A DNA stretch of 45,920 nucleotides from OMIS01 sp044350895 (GCA_044350895.1 JBILGT010000007.1:1-45920); one strand, 5' to 3'. Counted from the first letter of the stretch, positions 24,922 to 33,694 are shown. Numbers and translations: made by a program. The notes: a model not told the origin generated them from the sequence alone.

Positions 24922-25485
24922 TTAATTGGCGCGAGAAACGTATTGATGTGTTTCGGTATCAACGATAATTTTGTCACCAGTTTTAACAAACAGAGGAACG
25001 AAAACTTTCAAACCTGTCTCAAGTTCTGCTTCTTTGCGAGCATTGCCCACTGTATTGCCAGCCACTGCTTCTTCAGCATAGGTCACTGTCAAAATTACTT
25101 TTGGAGAAAGACGTACGCCGATTGCTTTTTCTTCGTATAAAACAACATAGACTGTAGCTTCTGGAGTAAGAAGTTTGACATCATCTTCAATCAAACTCAT
25201 TGGCACTGAAGTTTGTTCATAGGTACGTGGATCCATGAAGACAGCTTCTGTGTCATCTGCATACAAGAACTGCATTTCTGTGTTCATCACGTCGATCTCT
25301 TCAACTGATTCAGTAGACTTGTAGGTGAACTCTTGAGAGTTACCAGTTTTGACATTACGCATTTTGACGCGCATGAATGCTGAACCTTTACCAGGACTCA
25401 TGAAGTCGGTCTTTGTAACTTGGTATGGTTCGTTTTTGAAAAGGATATACATTCCTTTTCTGATATTTCCACCACTAATTGTCAT
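24922..25485 (-). CDS. efp: Elongation factor P
   Basis: Rescues ribosomes stalled at polyproline. 187 residues with the standard KOW-like N-terminal domain and two OB-like domains (ending ETHQYVSRAN). The loop MSPGKGSAFMRV carries the Lys that is lysylated in gamma-proteobacteria (Lys34-type). A TACAAT at 25514-25519 and GAAAGG Shine-Dalgarno precede the ATG. It follows the epmA gene on the same strand, 66 bases away, consistent with modification by the neighbour. Confidence 0.95.
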   Translation of the reverse strand: MTISGGNIRKGMYILFKNEPYQVTKTDFMSPGKGSAFMRVKMRNVKTGNSQEFTYKSTESVEEIDVMNTEMQFLYADDTEAVFMDPRTYEQTSVPMSLIEDDVKLLTPEATVYVVLYEEKAIGVRLSPKVILTVTYAEEAVAGNTVGNARKEAELETGLKVFVPLFVKTGDKIIVDTETHQYVSRAN

Positions 25486-25551
25486 ATATGCCTTTCAATC
25501 TGAAGCACTCGATATTGTACCCGATGACGCAAATTAGCTAAACACCTAAAT

Positions 25552-26613
25552 TTAGGTATTCAGATTAAATACTTCGTCAGCGGGGAAAAAGAGCACTTCA
25601 GAAATTTCTGGGGCATCGGCAAAGAGCATAACGAGTCTATCCACACCCACTGCAATGCCACCACAGCGAGGAAAGCCACCTTTGAGTGCATTAATAAAGA
25701 CGTCATCAACATTCCACGTGTCTTGGCCATTGGCTTCGCGGGTGGCGAGTTGGTTTTCAAATCGTTCTTGCTGTTCTTTCCAATCTGCAAGCTCAGAAAA
25801 TGCATTCCCGAGCTCCAATCCACCAATATACAGTTCAAATCGCTCAGCTAGTCGTGGATCTTCTTCCTTTTTCTTGGAAAGCGCAGCTTGGCTGGCAGGA
25901 TAGTCGTACAAAAAGGTAGGTTTGGTTGCACCAAGGTGTGGCTCAATCTCATTCAACATAATTTGATAAAACGCATCATCATAGGTCGTTGTTTTATCAA
26001 CCGAGTAGCCTTTTTCTTTGGCTTTTTGTAGCAAAAGTGCAGTGTCGAGCAGTTCGTCTTTGGAAACACCTGCATATTTTTCAAATGCTTCAGGAACACT
26101 GAGGCGTTCCCAGCTGCCACTCAAATCATATGTTTTGCCTTTGAAGGTGAGCTGCAAATCTGTTTCACCAATTTGTGCAACGTCATAGGCGTGTTCGAGC
26201 TTACCCAGCTGGAGTGCGGCAACATATTTGTGCAGAAACTGAAAGAGCTGTTCGCAGTCGTTCATGATTTCTCTGTAATCTGCTTCAGTGCGGTACCATT
26301 CCAGAATCGTAAACTCTGGATTGTGTCGTGAACTGACTGGCTCGCCATTACGAAAACTTTTGCAAACTTGAAAAATATTACCAGAACCTGCAGCAAGGAG
26401 TTTTTTCATCATAAATTCTGGACTACCATTCAGATATCCAGTGACAGCGTAGTCATTAGCTTTGTGCGTAGTTTGAAATAGTTCAATAGTTGGTTCTGGA
26501 TCAGGGTTGGCTACAAAGAGGGGAGTTTCAACTTCACGAAAAGCGTGTGTCTTAAAAAAGATACGAATGCCATCAATAATCCACTCGCGAAGATATGCTT
26601 TGTTTGTATTCAT
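25552..26613 (-). CDS. epmA: EF-P lysine ligase (EpmA/GenX/PoxA-like)
   Basis: A 353-residue class II synthetase core related to lysyl-tRNA synthetase but without the anticodon-binding domain. Landmarks: PEFMMKKLLAAGSGNIFQVCKSFRNGE, RHNPEFTILEWYR, KPTFLYDYPASQAALS, RLAERFELYIGGLELGNAFSEL and a C-terminal GGIAVGVDRLVMLF. This is close to the E. coli EpmA layout. It attaches lysine to EF-P. No lysine aminomutase (EpmB) gene is in the window. AAAAGGAAT precedes the ATG. Confidence 0.9.
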   Translation of the reverse strand: MNTNKAYLREWIIDGIRIFFKTHAFREVETPLFVANPDPEPTIELFQTTHKANDYAVTGYLNGSPEFMMKKLLAAGSGNIFQVCKSFRNGEPVSSRHNPEFTILEWYRTEADYREIMNDCEQLFQFLHKYVAALQLGKLEHAYDVAQIGETDLQLTFKGKTYDLSGSWERLSVPEAFEKYAGVSKDELLDTALLLQKAKEKGYSVDKTTTYDDAFYQIMLNEIEPHLGATKPTFLYDYPASQAALSKKKEEDPRLAERFELYIGGLELGNAFSELADWKEQQERFENQLATREANGQDTWNVDDVFINALKGGFPRCGGIAVGVDRLVMLFADAPEISEVLFFPADEVFNLNT

Positions 26614-26642
26614 GATTCCTTTTGTACTGCAACAGCGCGTTA

Positions 26643-27323
26643 TTATACCTCAAACAACTCTGGAACTGAGACTTGATAGAAATCTTGGACAACTCGTATC
26701 ACTCCTGGTAGTTTGGCCAATAAATCTTCAGGAAGATTACTTGAGATACCCACAATACTTCGAACACCTGCGGCGTAGGCAGCAGTAGCACCACCAGGTG
26801 AATCTTCAAAAACTAGGCACTTTTGCGGTTCATGACCAAGTCTGCGTGCACCAATCAAGTATGGATCAGGGGCTGGTTTTGGATTATGTGTTCCATCATT
26901 ACTGACAATTTTCTCCCAGACAAACCATCTTCCCAGATCAAATTTTTCATAGTACTCCTGCATACTACTTTCGCGTGCTGAAGTGACAATAGTCATCGGG
27001 ATATTGGACTGTTTTAGTGCATCAAAGAATTCAGTGATACCAGGCATGAGACGATAGTATTCACCGTTTTTTGTAAGTTGAGAAATGATATCTCTCTTAT
27101 GTTCGCCAACTTTATACACTTCATCTTGGGAAAGTGTTCCACCTGTTATCCAGTTAGCAGTTTCCATTGTAGGAATACTGAGAGAATATTTGATCATTTC
27201 CTCATCAGAGATCGGTTTGCCGCGCTTTTCTAAGGAAACGGTATTCCACGCTGCTTTCTGCATCAAATAGTCATCAATAATGACACCGTTACAGTCAAAA
27301 AGTACTCCTGTGGGTTTTTCCAT
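26643..27323 (-). CDS. HAD-superfamily hydrolase (phosphoglucomutase-like)
   Basis: A 226-residue beta-phosphoglucomutase-like HAD protein. Motif I is FDCNGVIID: the nucleophile Asp is present but the usual second Asp (general acid/base) is Asn. Motif II is TIVTSARE, the Lys of motif III is in NPKPAPDPY, and motif IV is CLVFEDSPGGATAA. A helical cap is inserted near residues 15-90. Target phosphate unknown. TATAAT ends seven bases before the ATG, so leaderless. Divergent from the pseudouridine synthase. Confidence 0.85.
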   Translation of the reverse strand: MEKPTGVLFDCNGVIIDDYLMQKAAWNTVSLEKRGKPISDEEMIKYSLSIPTMETANWITGGTLSQDEVYKVGEHKRDIISQLTKNGEYYRLMPGITEFFDALKQSNIPMTIVTSARESSMQEYYEKFDLGRWFVWEKIVSNDGTHNPKPAPDPYLIGARRLGHEPQKCLVFEDSPGGATAAYAAGVRSIVGISSNLPEDLLAKLPGVIRVVQDFYQVSVPELFEV

Positions 27324-27330
27324 AGTTTAG

Positions 27331-27338
27331 ATTATAAT
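27331..27338. promoter_or_regulatory. Overlapping bidirectional -10 elements
   Basis: ATTATAAT contains TATAAT on both strands (minus 27331-27336, plus 27333-27338). Minus transcription would start at the HAD start codon; plus transcription would give a leader with AAGGAG before the synthase ATG. Confidence 0.6.
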
Positions 27339-27357
27339 ACAAAGGAGAGAAAAAATT

Positions 27358-28065
27358 ATGGCATCAATTAAATTACAAGCATTTATGGCACATGCAGGAG
27401 TTGCTTCCCGTCGTGCTTCAGAAGTTTTAATCGCTGAAGGTAAAGTCCGAGTGAATGGAGAAGTGGCACATATTGGCCAGCGAGTTGATACTGCTCAAGA
27501 TAAAATTTCCGTTGAAGGCCGTCAAATTGGCAAACCTGAAAAACTGCGCTACTTCCTGATATATAAACCTGTGGGTTACGTTTCTACAACTTCAGATGAC
27601 TTAGGAAGACGTACCATCGTCAACATTTTGCCACCTATTTCAGAGCGGCTTTACCCAGTCGGTCGCCTTGACCAAGATAGTGAAGGCTTGATGATGCTCA
27701 CTAATGATGGCGACCTGGCATACAAGTTAACACATCCCAAACATAAAATTCCTAAAACCTATGAAGTTACCGTGGCAGGAAAACCTACCTACAAAGCTCT
27801 CAATCTTATGAAAGAGGGTGTCAAACTCAAGGAAGGTTTTACTCGTCCTGACTCTTTTGAAGAAATTGAAGAAGGTGAGAGCACAACAACCTATTTGATG
27901 ACCATTCATCAGGGATACAATCGTCAAGTGCGCAGAATGTTTGAGCGCATTGGGTACGATGTTATCAAACTCAAACGCATTAGTTTAGGCAAGTTCACAC
28001 TTGAAACACTCGATAATGCACGATTCCTGGAGCTCAACCAGCAAGAAGCTCGGTCAATGTCCTAA
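27358..28065 (+). CDS. RsuA/RluB-family pseudouridine synthase
   Basis: A 235-residue rRNA pseudouridine synthase. Residues 5-60 are an S4 RNA-binding domain (LQAFMAHAGVASRRASEVLIAEGKVRVNG). The catalytic domain follows, with RLYPVGRLDQDSEGLMMLTNDG (the catalytic Asp in GRLDxDSEG). Most similar in layout to RluB/RsuA. An AAGGAG Shine-Dalgarno lies about 12 bases before the ATG. Confidence 0.92.
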   Translation: MASIKLQAFMAHAGVASRRASEVLIAEGKVRVNGEVAHIGQRVDTAQDKISVEGRQIGKPEKLRYFLIYKPVGYVSTTSDDLGRRTIVNILPPISERLYPVGRLDQDSEGLMMLTNDGDLAYKLTHPKHKIPKTYEVTVAGKPTYKALNLMKEGVKLKEGFTRPDSFEEIEEGESTTTYLMTIHQGYNRQVRRMFERIGYDVIKLKRISLGKFTLETLDNARFLELNQQEARSMS

Positions 28066-28140
28066 CTCCACATTTGATCTCAGTGGACTTGGCAATTTTT
28101 AAGCTTTTTTTCAGAAAAGTTCAGTAAACTTTGTCATCGT

Positions 28141-28536
28141 ATGATAAAAAAAGCTTTACTCTCCCTTGTAGCAACCTCTGTTTTTTTGACTGGATGTACC
28201 AGCACCAATCCAACAAGCTCAGCTGTAACACCTGCGACAAATACTCCCGCTAGTTCAACCACACCAGCAACAACTCCAACAACCACCACGAGTGATAGTG
28301 CAAAAACATATACTTTGGCTGATGTTGCCAAACATAGTAAAAGTAGTGACTGTTGGCTGGCAGTAGATGGCACTGTCTATGATGCGACTTCATTTGTGAC
28401 AAAGCATCCTGGTGGTGCTGAGATCTTGAAGGGCTGTGGAAAAGATGCTACGGCTTTATTCAAAGGTGAGCGTGAGCACAAAGCTGAAGCTACAGAAATG
28501 TTGAAGACTTTGGAGATTGGGAAGTTGGGGGAGTAG
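28141..28536 (+). CDS. Cytochrome b5-like lipoprotein
   Basis: A 131-residue protein. The N-terminus is a lipoprotein signal with lipobox LTGC, then a Ser/Thr/Pro-rich tether of about 35 residues, then a cytochrome b5-like haem-binding domain: YTLADVAKHSKSSDCWLAVDGTVYD, TSFVTKHPGGAEIL (haem His in HPGG) and a second His region EREHKAEA. It is predicted to be anchored in the outer leaflet of the membrane and bind haem. A redox partner is not obvious nearby, although a ferric-reductase-like protein is elsewhere in the window. Confidence 0.85.
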   Translation: MIKKALLSLVATSVFLTGCTSTNPTSSAVTPATNTPASSTTPATTPTTTTSDSAKTYTLADVAKHSKSSDCWLAVDGTVYDATSFVTKHPGGAEILKGCGKDATALFKGEREHKAEATEMLKTLEIGKLGE

Positions 28537-28840
28537 GAACGAGATCTTTATGAGCTGGGGACGGTACTCAGCTCGAACCTGCCGCTACCTCTATGGTTAT
28601 TCCTCAACTTAATACCGCCTTATTACTCCTGACCTTATTTTAAAACTCAATTTGTTACAAAACCATCTTGGTATTTTAAGTTTTAAGACTTACGAGAAAT
28701 GGTATCATAAGCGTACCGAATGATCTCTGTGGTGAAAGCACCTTTTTAGGGAACAAACGTTGGATGTAGTGCATTATTGATCCATCTTGGAGAAGTATTA
28801 CTTCTCATGCCGCGAGGATCGCCCTTCGGGGTAAATAGAC
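28537..28840. other. Non-coding stretch with hairpins
   Basis: No gene is supported. It contains the hairpin GAGAAG/CTTCTC (about 28791-28807), a GAGCTG/CAGCTC pair near 28555-28575 and other weak arms. No T-run or tRNA. It may hold the 3' ends of flanking mRNAs or an undefined structured RNA. Confidence 0.4.
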
Positions 28841-29494
28841 TTAGTCTCCATATAAGTAGACTAAACCACCTACAATTTCATTCTTTTCATTGCGCATCAA
28901 ATATATTTGCTCGATTTCACTTGGAAAATCTTTAAGATAACGTCTTATCGGAAGGAAAAGATTGAAGATTGGAATATCAGGCACAAAATCGTTTCCGCCA
29001 CAACAATTATATTGAGGGTAAGCAAAAGGATTTCGTTTACCTTGAATCATCTCAACGACCATTTTTTCCCCTTTAGTATCCACTTTTTCTTCGAGATACC
29101 CACCCCCTTGATAAAGTTTTTCAATAGTGTTTTGATCTTTTAATCTGATAAAAAATATGGGCTGTCTTCCGATTTCATCTTTTCCATAACCAAGTGTGGT
29201 TGCAAGATTTTCATCAATTATTGTTCTTATCTCTTGCTCACAGTTCCCAGTAGCAATCTTTTTATTACAGTCTTCAGCTTTTGGAAAGACATCTTTGTAG
29301 ATGTACATCAGTTTATCTTTATTTGACTCGACCCAACTCGTTCTTACTTTAATTACAGCTCGATTGTATGAATCGGCGGAATTCAAAAAATAAAATGCCG
29401 TTCCAAAATAGCCAATGACCAAGACTCCAAACAGAACTATTAAGGATAAAAATCCTAGATTCTTTTTCCTCATGTTAGAAGATTTGCTTTTCAT
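28841..29494 (-). CDS. Membrane-anchored protein of unknown function
   Basis: A 217-residue protein with one N-terminal membrane helix (GFLSLIVLFGVLVIGYFGTAFYFL) and a ~180-residue extracytoplasmic domain containing four cysteines, including a vicinal pair (YNCCGGND), so disulfides are possible. No family recognised. TAAAAT ends seven bases before the ATG, so probably leaderless. Confidence 0.55.
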   Translation of the reverse strand: MKSKSSNMRKKNLGFLSLIVLFGVLVIGYFGTAFYFLNSADSYNRAVIKVRTSWVESNKDKLMYIYKDVFPKAEDCNKKIATGNCEQEIRTIIDENLATTLGYGKDEIGRQPIFFIRLKDQNTIEKLYQGGGYLEEKVDTKGEKMVVEMIQGKRNPFAYPQYNCCGGNDFVPDIPIFNLFLPIRRYLKDFPSEIEQIYLMRNEKNEIVGGLVYLYGD

Positions 29495-29556
29495 TTCTGT
29501 TATTTTATGTCATTTCCTAGTGGCTTTATGTACATTTATAGTTACTTCTGTACATT

Positions 29557-29631
29557 TGGAGCGGGTGAAGGGAATCGAACCCTCGTCACCAGTTTGGAAA
29601 ACTGGAGCTCTAACCATTGAGCTACACCCGC
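29557..29631 (-). tRNA. tRNA-Gly(UCC)
   Basis: Acceptor GCGGGTG/CACCCGC, D-arm GCTC...GAGC, anticodon stem CCAGT/ACTGG with loop TTTCCAA giving UCC, discriminator T, CCA encoded. Confidence 0.96.
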
Positions 29632-29644
29632 GCTACACTGTATT

Positions 29645-30844
29645 CTACTGTGTCTTTTCAATTCGCGCAATTTGCTGTTCGTGACTGTAGATAATCCAAA
29701 AGCCAATAAACAGCAAAATACCACTCACAACATAGACACCAGAATCTGAGAATTTGATTACGGCACCAGCCAGTAATGGACCAACGATCTGTCCGAGCGA
29801 TACATACGACTGATTGATTCCCAAGACCACGCCTTGCTCGTCAGGATGGACTGATTCAGACAGCAAACCAGACAAGAGTGGCATCAGTGGTGCATTTGAG
29901 ATGAAGTACATAAATGAGAGCAGTACAAACGGATAAATAGAATGTGCAAAGAACAGAATCATCCCAAATGTAGCAGCAGCAAACAAACTATAAATAACAA
30001 CTGTAGGTTTTGATTTGAGCGTCTTCACCAGGAATGAAACACCCACTGCTTGCATTAGAATACTCAGCAGTCCAGTTCCACTAAAATACAAACCAATTTG
30101 CAGTGTTGTCAGATGGAGGACGTCATTGGTCATGGATTGTGAACCCAAGATAAAAGCGTTAAAAGCCAAAGACACAAAGAGTGTAACCATGATCAACATG
30201 CCCACCACAGGTTTGCGTAAAGTTGTAAACATTTCTTTAAGATTGAATAACGGTTCTTTTCGCTCGTGGACGCGCACTTCTTTGGGCAGACTTTCTTGCA
30301 AGAAGAAGTAGCCTAAGATGGAAGCCAGTATTCCCAATACTCCAGCAAAAATAAATGGAGCACTCAAGCCAAATTGACTACTCAAAAATCCACCAATGGC
30401 TGGCCCGAGTAAAAAGCCAAAACCAAAGGAAGCACCGAGCATTCCGAATGCCTTAGCGCGTTCTGGACCTTTGGTAGTATCGGCAATCACGGCTTGCGCC
30501 ACTGAAATATTGCCACCTGTGATTCCATCGATGATACGAGCCAAAAATAACTGCCAGACTGTTTGAGCCAGTCCAAACATAATGAGAGAAACACCAGTTC
30601 CAAACAAACTAATGATCAATAGTGGGCGGCGTCCATATTGGTCAGAAAGTCGTCCCATGATTGGAGTGGCGATAAACTGGAAGAGTGAGAACGACGCGAA
30701 CAGCAAACTTAAGCCCACGGGACCAATGCCAAAACGCTCAGCAAATGGGTAGAGCAGTGGGATGATTGTGCCGTATGCGAGTGCATTCACGAGCATCAGC
30801 ACAACTAAAAATACGAGCGTTTTGTTTGATGTATCAAATTTCAT
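29645..30844 (-). CDS. MFS transporter (TetA-like, drug or solute efflux)
   Basis: A 399-residue protein with 12 predicted helices in two halves. The loop GRLSDQYGRRPLLI between helices 2 and 3 is the MFS motif A, followed by the TetA-like ARIIDGITGGNISVAQAVIADTT region in helix 4-5. Resembles drug:proton antiporters; substrate unknown. Adjacent to tRNA-Gly on the same strand. Confidence 0.85.
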   Translation of the reverse strand: MKFDTSNKTLVFLVVLMLVNALAYGTIIPLLYPFAERFGIGPVGLSLLFASFSLFQFIATPIMGRLSDQYGRRPLLIISLFGTGVSLIMFGLAQTVWQLFLARIIDGITGGNISVAQAVIADTTKGPERAKAFGMLGASFGFGFLLGPAIGGFLSSQFGLSAPFIFAGVLGILASILGYFFLQESLPKEVRVHERKEPLFNLKEMFTTLRKPVVGMLIMVTLFVSLAFNAFILGSQSMTNDVLHLTTLQIGLYFSGTGLLSILMQAVGVSFLVKTLKSKPTVVIYSLFAAATFGMILFFAHSIYPFVLLSFMYFISNAPLMPLLSGLLSESVHPDEQGVVLGINQSYVSLGQIVGPLLAGAVIKFSDSGVYVVSGILLFIGFWIIYSHEQQIARIEKTQ

Positions 30845-30948
30845 AACTGGTTTGCTTACGGGTTATTTACCCCAATACACGGAAGTTTTCTATTATATAC
30901 TAATTTTCAAGAGAAAAGTGTATAATTGCGTACGTTATCTCGAATGAA

Positions 30949-31032
30949 GCCTCGGTGGCGGAATTGGTATACGCGTTAGACTTAAAATCTGATGACTTCA
31001 CTGTCTTGTGGGTTCGAGTCCCACCCGGGGCA
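30949..31032 (+). tRNA. tRNA-Leu(UAA)
   Basis: Acceptor GCCTCGG/CCGGGGC, long variable arm typical of Leu, anticodon stem TTAGA/TCTGA with loop CTTAAAA giving UAA, discriminator A. A TATAAT lies at 30921-30926. CCA is not encoded. Confidence 0.96.
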
Positions 31033-31065
31033 CAAAATTAGATACAATACAGTCGAGATATAAAT

Positions 31066-31139
31066 CGGGGAGTAGTTCAGTTGGCTAGAATGCGCGCTTT
31101 GGGAGCGTGAGGTCGCAGGTTCGAGTCCTGTCTCCCCGA
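31066..31139 (+). tRNA. tRNA-Pro(UGG)
   Basis: Acceptor CGGGGAG/CTCCCCG, anticodon stem CGCGC/GCGTG with loop TTTGGGA giving UGG, discriminator A, no encoded CCA. Its acceptor end fits the proS T-box bulge. It is probably cotranscribed with tRNA-Leu. Confidence 0.96.
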
Positions 31140-31154
31140 CAAAGAATATAAAAG

Positions 31155-31176
31155 AGCACCACACGGTGCTTTTTTT
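31155..31176 (+). terminator. Terminator of the tRNA-Leu/Pro unit
   Basis: AGCACC-ACAC-GGTGCT stem with a run of T residues. Confidence 0.8.
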
Positions 31177-31282
31177 GTGCTCAGTTTAAGAAAGTAAAAA
31201 TGGGACGACCGAGGAAACTCGAGTTTATAGATCACCCCTGTCAGTCCCACAAATTAAACAGAATTCCTTGTACAATTAAGTA

Positions 31283-32851
31283 ATGCTTGAGTCTAAGTTT
31301 TCTAGAAGAAGAGTACTGCAGTTTGGCGCCACCGGACTTGGAGGACTCGCAGCTGGAGCAATGCTCGAAAATCCAGAACCTGCACTTGGTGCTATAGGAA
31401 AATTTGTAGATTGGCTTATTCCTCCTGATGAGTATGGCTTTCAAGAACAAACCAACTCACGACCCAGAAAAAATAACGAGCCCACCATCTCAGCTGATCC
31501 CAGAGTTAAGACTGATTTTGCTGTTGCGGTACCAATCGATACCAACCATACGCTTCCCATGCTTACACTCCCAGATTTAAAAGCCCACGGGCAGTTTTCT
31601 GATACTGAACTTTCTGCTGGCCCATATACGTTTGCTGGTTGTTCAGTAGTCACAACTCGAGAAGGTTTACTGCACGGCCGCCAAGAATATTCTGCTCTCT
31701 TCGTACATAATCAACAAGTACTTGCTGTGGGATTTGAGACCCATCGAGTTGCAGTACTCGATGGTGCCGCGAAAGAATGGGAAGATCTCATCAGCTCTCA
31801 AACACCAGAGAATCTGAGTGTTGTCCGCATGCCAGATATTTGGCCAGAACTAGTGAAGACACGTTTTTTTAAAGGTTCACAGGGGTTACTTGAGACCATT
31901 GAGTTTGGTAATCAAGTCCAAGCACACCATGACTACCACCCTTTCTATGGTGTACTCGCCTCAACTCGTATGCCTAATTCTGCAGAACTTGAGCTGAATT
32001 CCGAAAATGTTGTCAACACTCCTGAAGAAGCATTAAAATTAGAAAAGCCATACTACATAACTGCAGATGGGATATTGGTAGACATGATACATTTGATTGA
32101 TAAACCTCGAATTGCGCTGCAATGGCTCATGCAGCTGACGTATCACCAACAATTTAATAAAAAACATACCCATACTTCATCACAAGCCACCGTCAATACA
32201 AACTACGTAGGTGGCAGTCCCAATCAAGTAGAATTTCAAGTTTCACTTGAGGAACCAATTTCAGAACAGTTAATCTTGCGCATGATGACACTATTTACTT
32301 CAGCAACAGAGGGAGTTTTGCAGACTGAAATTGTGGCGCGCACCAGAAACATTGGCCTCGCAGCTGATGCTCTTAGTAAAAACTCTGGCTTTTCTCCAGA
32401 AGATGCGTATACAAACACGCTGGCGACACATTTTGCCTATCAAATTTTCACTGAACCAAACAACAAATATACTAATCTCATCAATCAAACTATTACCGAT
32501 TGGCTTTCGATGAGTGAAGAGGTACTTTCACCTACTGAACTGAATAAGTTAGGTGAAAAATTCATCTATTTACCTGTATTTGATGATCTATATAAAGAAA
32601 TATTGCAACGACTACTTGCAGCATCACCATGCCAACCACTTCATGAACCAAAAGTAATTCATGCAATGGGTTTCTATCCATTCAATCCTGTTAAAGCAGT
32701 TGAGAATGACCTCGATCCACACTTTTCGTTTGACCCTCCCGCCACAACTAAAGGCGTTATTCTCACCAAGTATCCAAACTGGGCTGAATCGCTACCTAAA
32801 AGCGGTGGCAGACTAAGAGATCGACTATTTAAAATTTTTAGTGGCAACTAG
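31283..32851 (+). CDS. Tat-exported protein of unknown function
   Basis: A 522-residue protein. The start MLESKFSRRRVLQFGATGLGGLAAGAML is a twin-arginine signal (SRRRVLQF, then a weakly hydrophobic segment), so the protein is exported folded, possibly with a cofactor. No recognised domain in the mature region; it has His-containing patches (QAHHDYHPFYG, NKKHTHTSS). TACAAT at 31271-31276 ends six bases before the ATG (leaderless). Start supported by the signal. Confidence 0.6.
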   Translation: MLESKFSRRRVLQFGATGLGGLAAGAMLENPEPALGAIGKFVDWLIPPDEYGFQEQTNSRPRKNNEPTISADPRVKTDFAVAVPIDTNHTLPMLTLPDLKAHGQFSDTELSAGPYTFAGCSVVTTREGLLHGRQEYSALFVHNQQVLAVGFETHRVAVLDGAAKEWEDLISSQTPENLSVVRMPDIWPELVKTRFFKGSQGLLETIEFGNQVQAHHDYHPFYGVLASTRMPNSAELELNSENVVNTPEEALKLEKPYYITADGILVDMIHLIDKPRIALQWLMQLTYHQQFNKKHTHTSSQATVNTNYVGGSPNQVEFQVSLEEPISEQLILRMMTLFTSATEGVLQTEIVARTRNIGLAADALSKNSGFSPEDAYTNTLATHFAYQIFTEPNNKYTNLINQTITDWLSMSEEVLSPTELNKLGEKFIYLPVFDDLYKEILQRLLAASPCQPLHEPKVIHAMGFYPFNPVKAVENDLDPHFSFDPPATTKGVILTKYPNWAESLPKSGGRLRDRLFKIFSGN

Positions 32852-32888
32852 TTTTTTTGTGGCACCATTTTACAGTACAATACCCAGC

Positions 32889-33692
32889 ATGATTGGTTTT
32901 CAAAAATTTTTGCAGCACTGGTATCTTGCGTATGGCAGGCACGAACTTCCCTGGCGACAGACCAGTGATCCATATAAAATTCTCGTTTCTGAGTTGATGT
33001 TGCAACAAACACAAGTGGAACGTGTTATTCCCAAATATCTGGCATTTATTGAACGATTTCCTTCCACCGAACTGCTTGCGCAGGCCAGTTTGAAAGAGGT
33101 CTTAGTTCTGTGGCAAGGCCTCGGCTACAACAGACGAGCCAAATATTTATTTGAATGTGCAAAAACAATTGAAGAAAAGTATGGCGGCACATTTCCTCAA
33201 GATGAAACTACACTCAAAGAACTACCTGGCATTGGTCCATATACTGCCAGTGCGATTTGTGCGTTTGCATACAATCAACCAGTTGTCTTGATTGAAACTA
33301 ATGTGCGAACAGTGTTTTTGTATCACTTTTTTCCCAATGAAACTGCAGTTTCTGACAAGTTAATTCTTGAAATGGTTACCACAACACTTGATACAAATAA
33401 CCCCCGCGAGTGGTACTGGGTACTTATGGATTACGGTAGCTACTTGAAGAAGATTTTGCCCAATCCCAGCAGACGAAGTAAAAATTACTCCAAACAAAGC
33501 AAGTTTACTGGATCATTACGGCAAGTCCGTGGTGAAATTATTCGTTTGTTAACAAAATACGATACAATGTCTACAGACGAACTATTCAAGAAAATTCAGT
33601 CAAATAAATTACACTTTTCCGATGCTCTAGAACAACTGCATCAAGAAAAGCTCGTAGTTCGTGATTCGGGAAAAATATCTCTAGCAGAGTAA
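32889..33692 (+). CDS. mutY: A/G-specific adenine glycosylase MutY-like, short form
   Basis: Removes adenine mispaired with 8-oxoG or G. 267 residues: HhH-GPD core with SELMLQQTQVERV (catalytic Glu), LPGIGPYTASAI (helix-hairpin-helix) and IETNVRTVF. The usual catalytic Asp of (I/L)DGNV is Glu here. The four Cys of the 4Fe-4S cluster and the C-terminal NUDIX-like domain are missing; the end (SRRSKNYSKQSKFTGSLRQVRG) resembles the shorter family members. TACAAT at 32876-32881 ends seven bases before ATG 32889. Confidence 0.85.
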   Translation: MIGFQKFLQHWYLAYGRHELPWRQTSDPYKILVSELMLQQTQVERVIPKYLAFIERFPSTELLAQASLKEVLVLWQGLGYNRRAKYLFECAKTIEEKYGGTFPQDETTLKELPGIGPYTASAICAFAYNQPVVLIETNVRTVFLYHFFPNETAVSDKLILEMVTTTLDTNNPREWYWVLMDYGSYLKKILPNPSRRSKNYSKQSKFTGSLRQVRGEIIRLLTKYDTMSTDELFKKIQSNKLHFSDALEQLHQEKLVVRDSGKISLAE

Positions 33693-33694
33693 TT

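Noticed and set aside
29415..29684. Plus-strand frame across tRNA-Gly
   Set aside because: Read-through of the tRNA complement; no support.
30982..31164. Minus-strand reading frame across tRNA-Leu and tRNA-Pro
   Set aside because: It is the reverse complement of the two tRNA genes, a well-known false protein.
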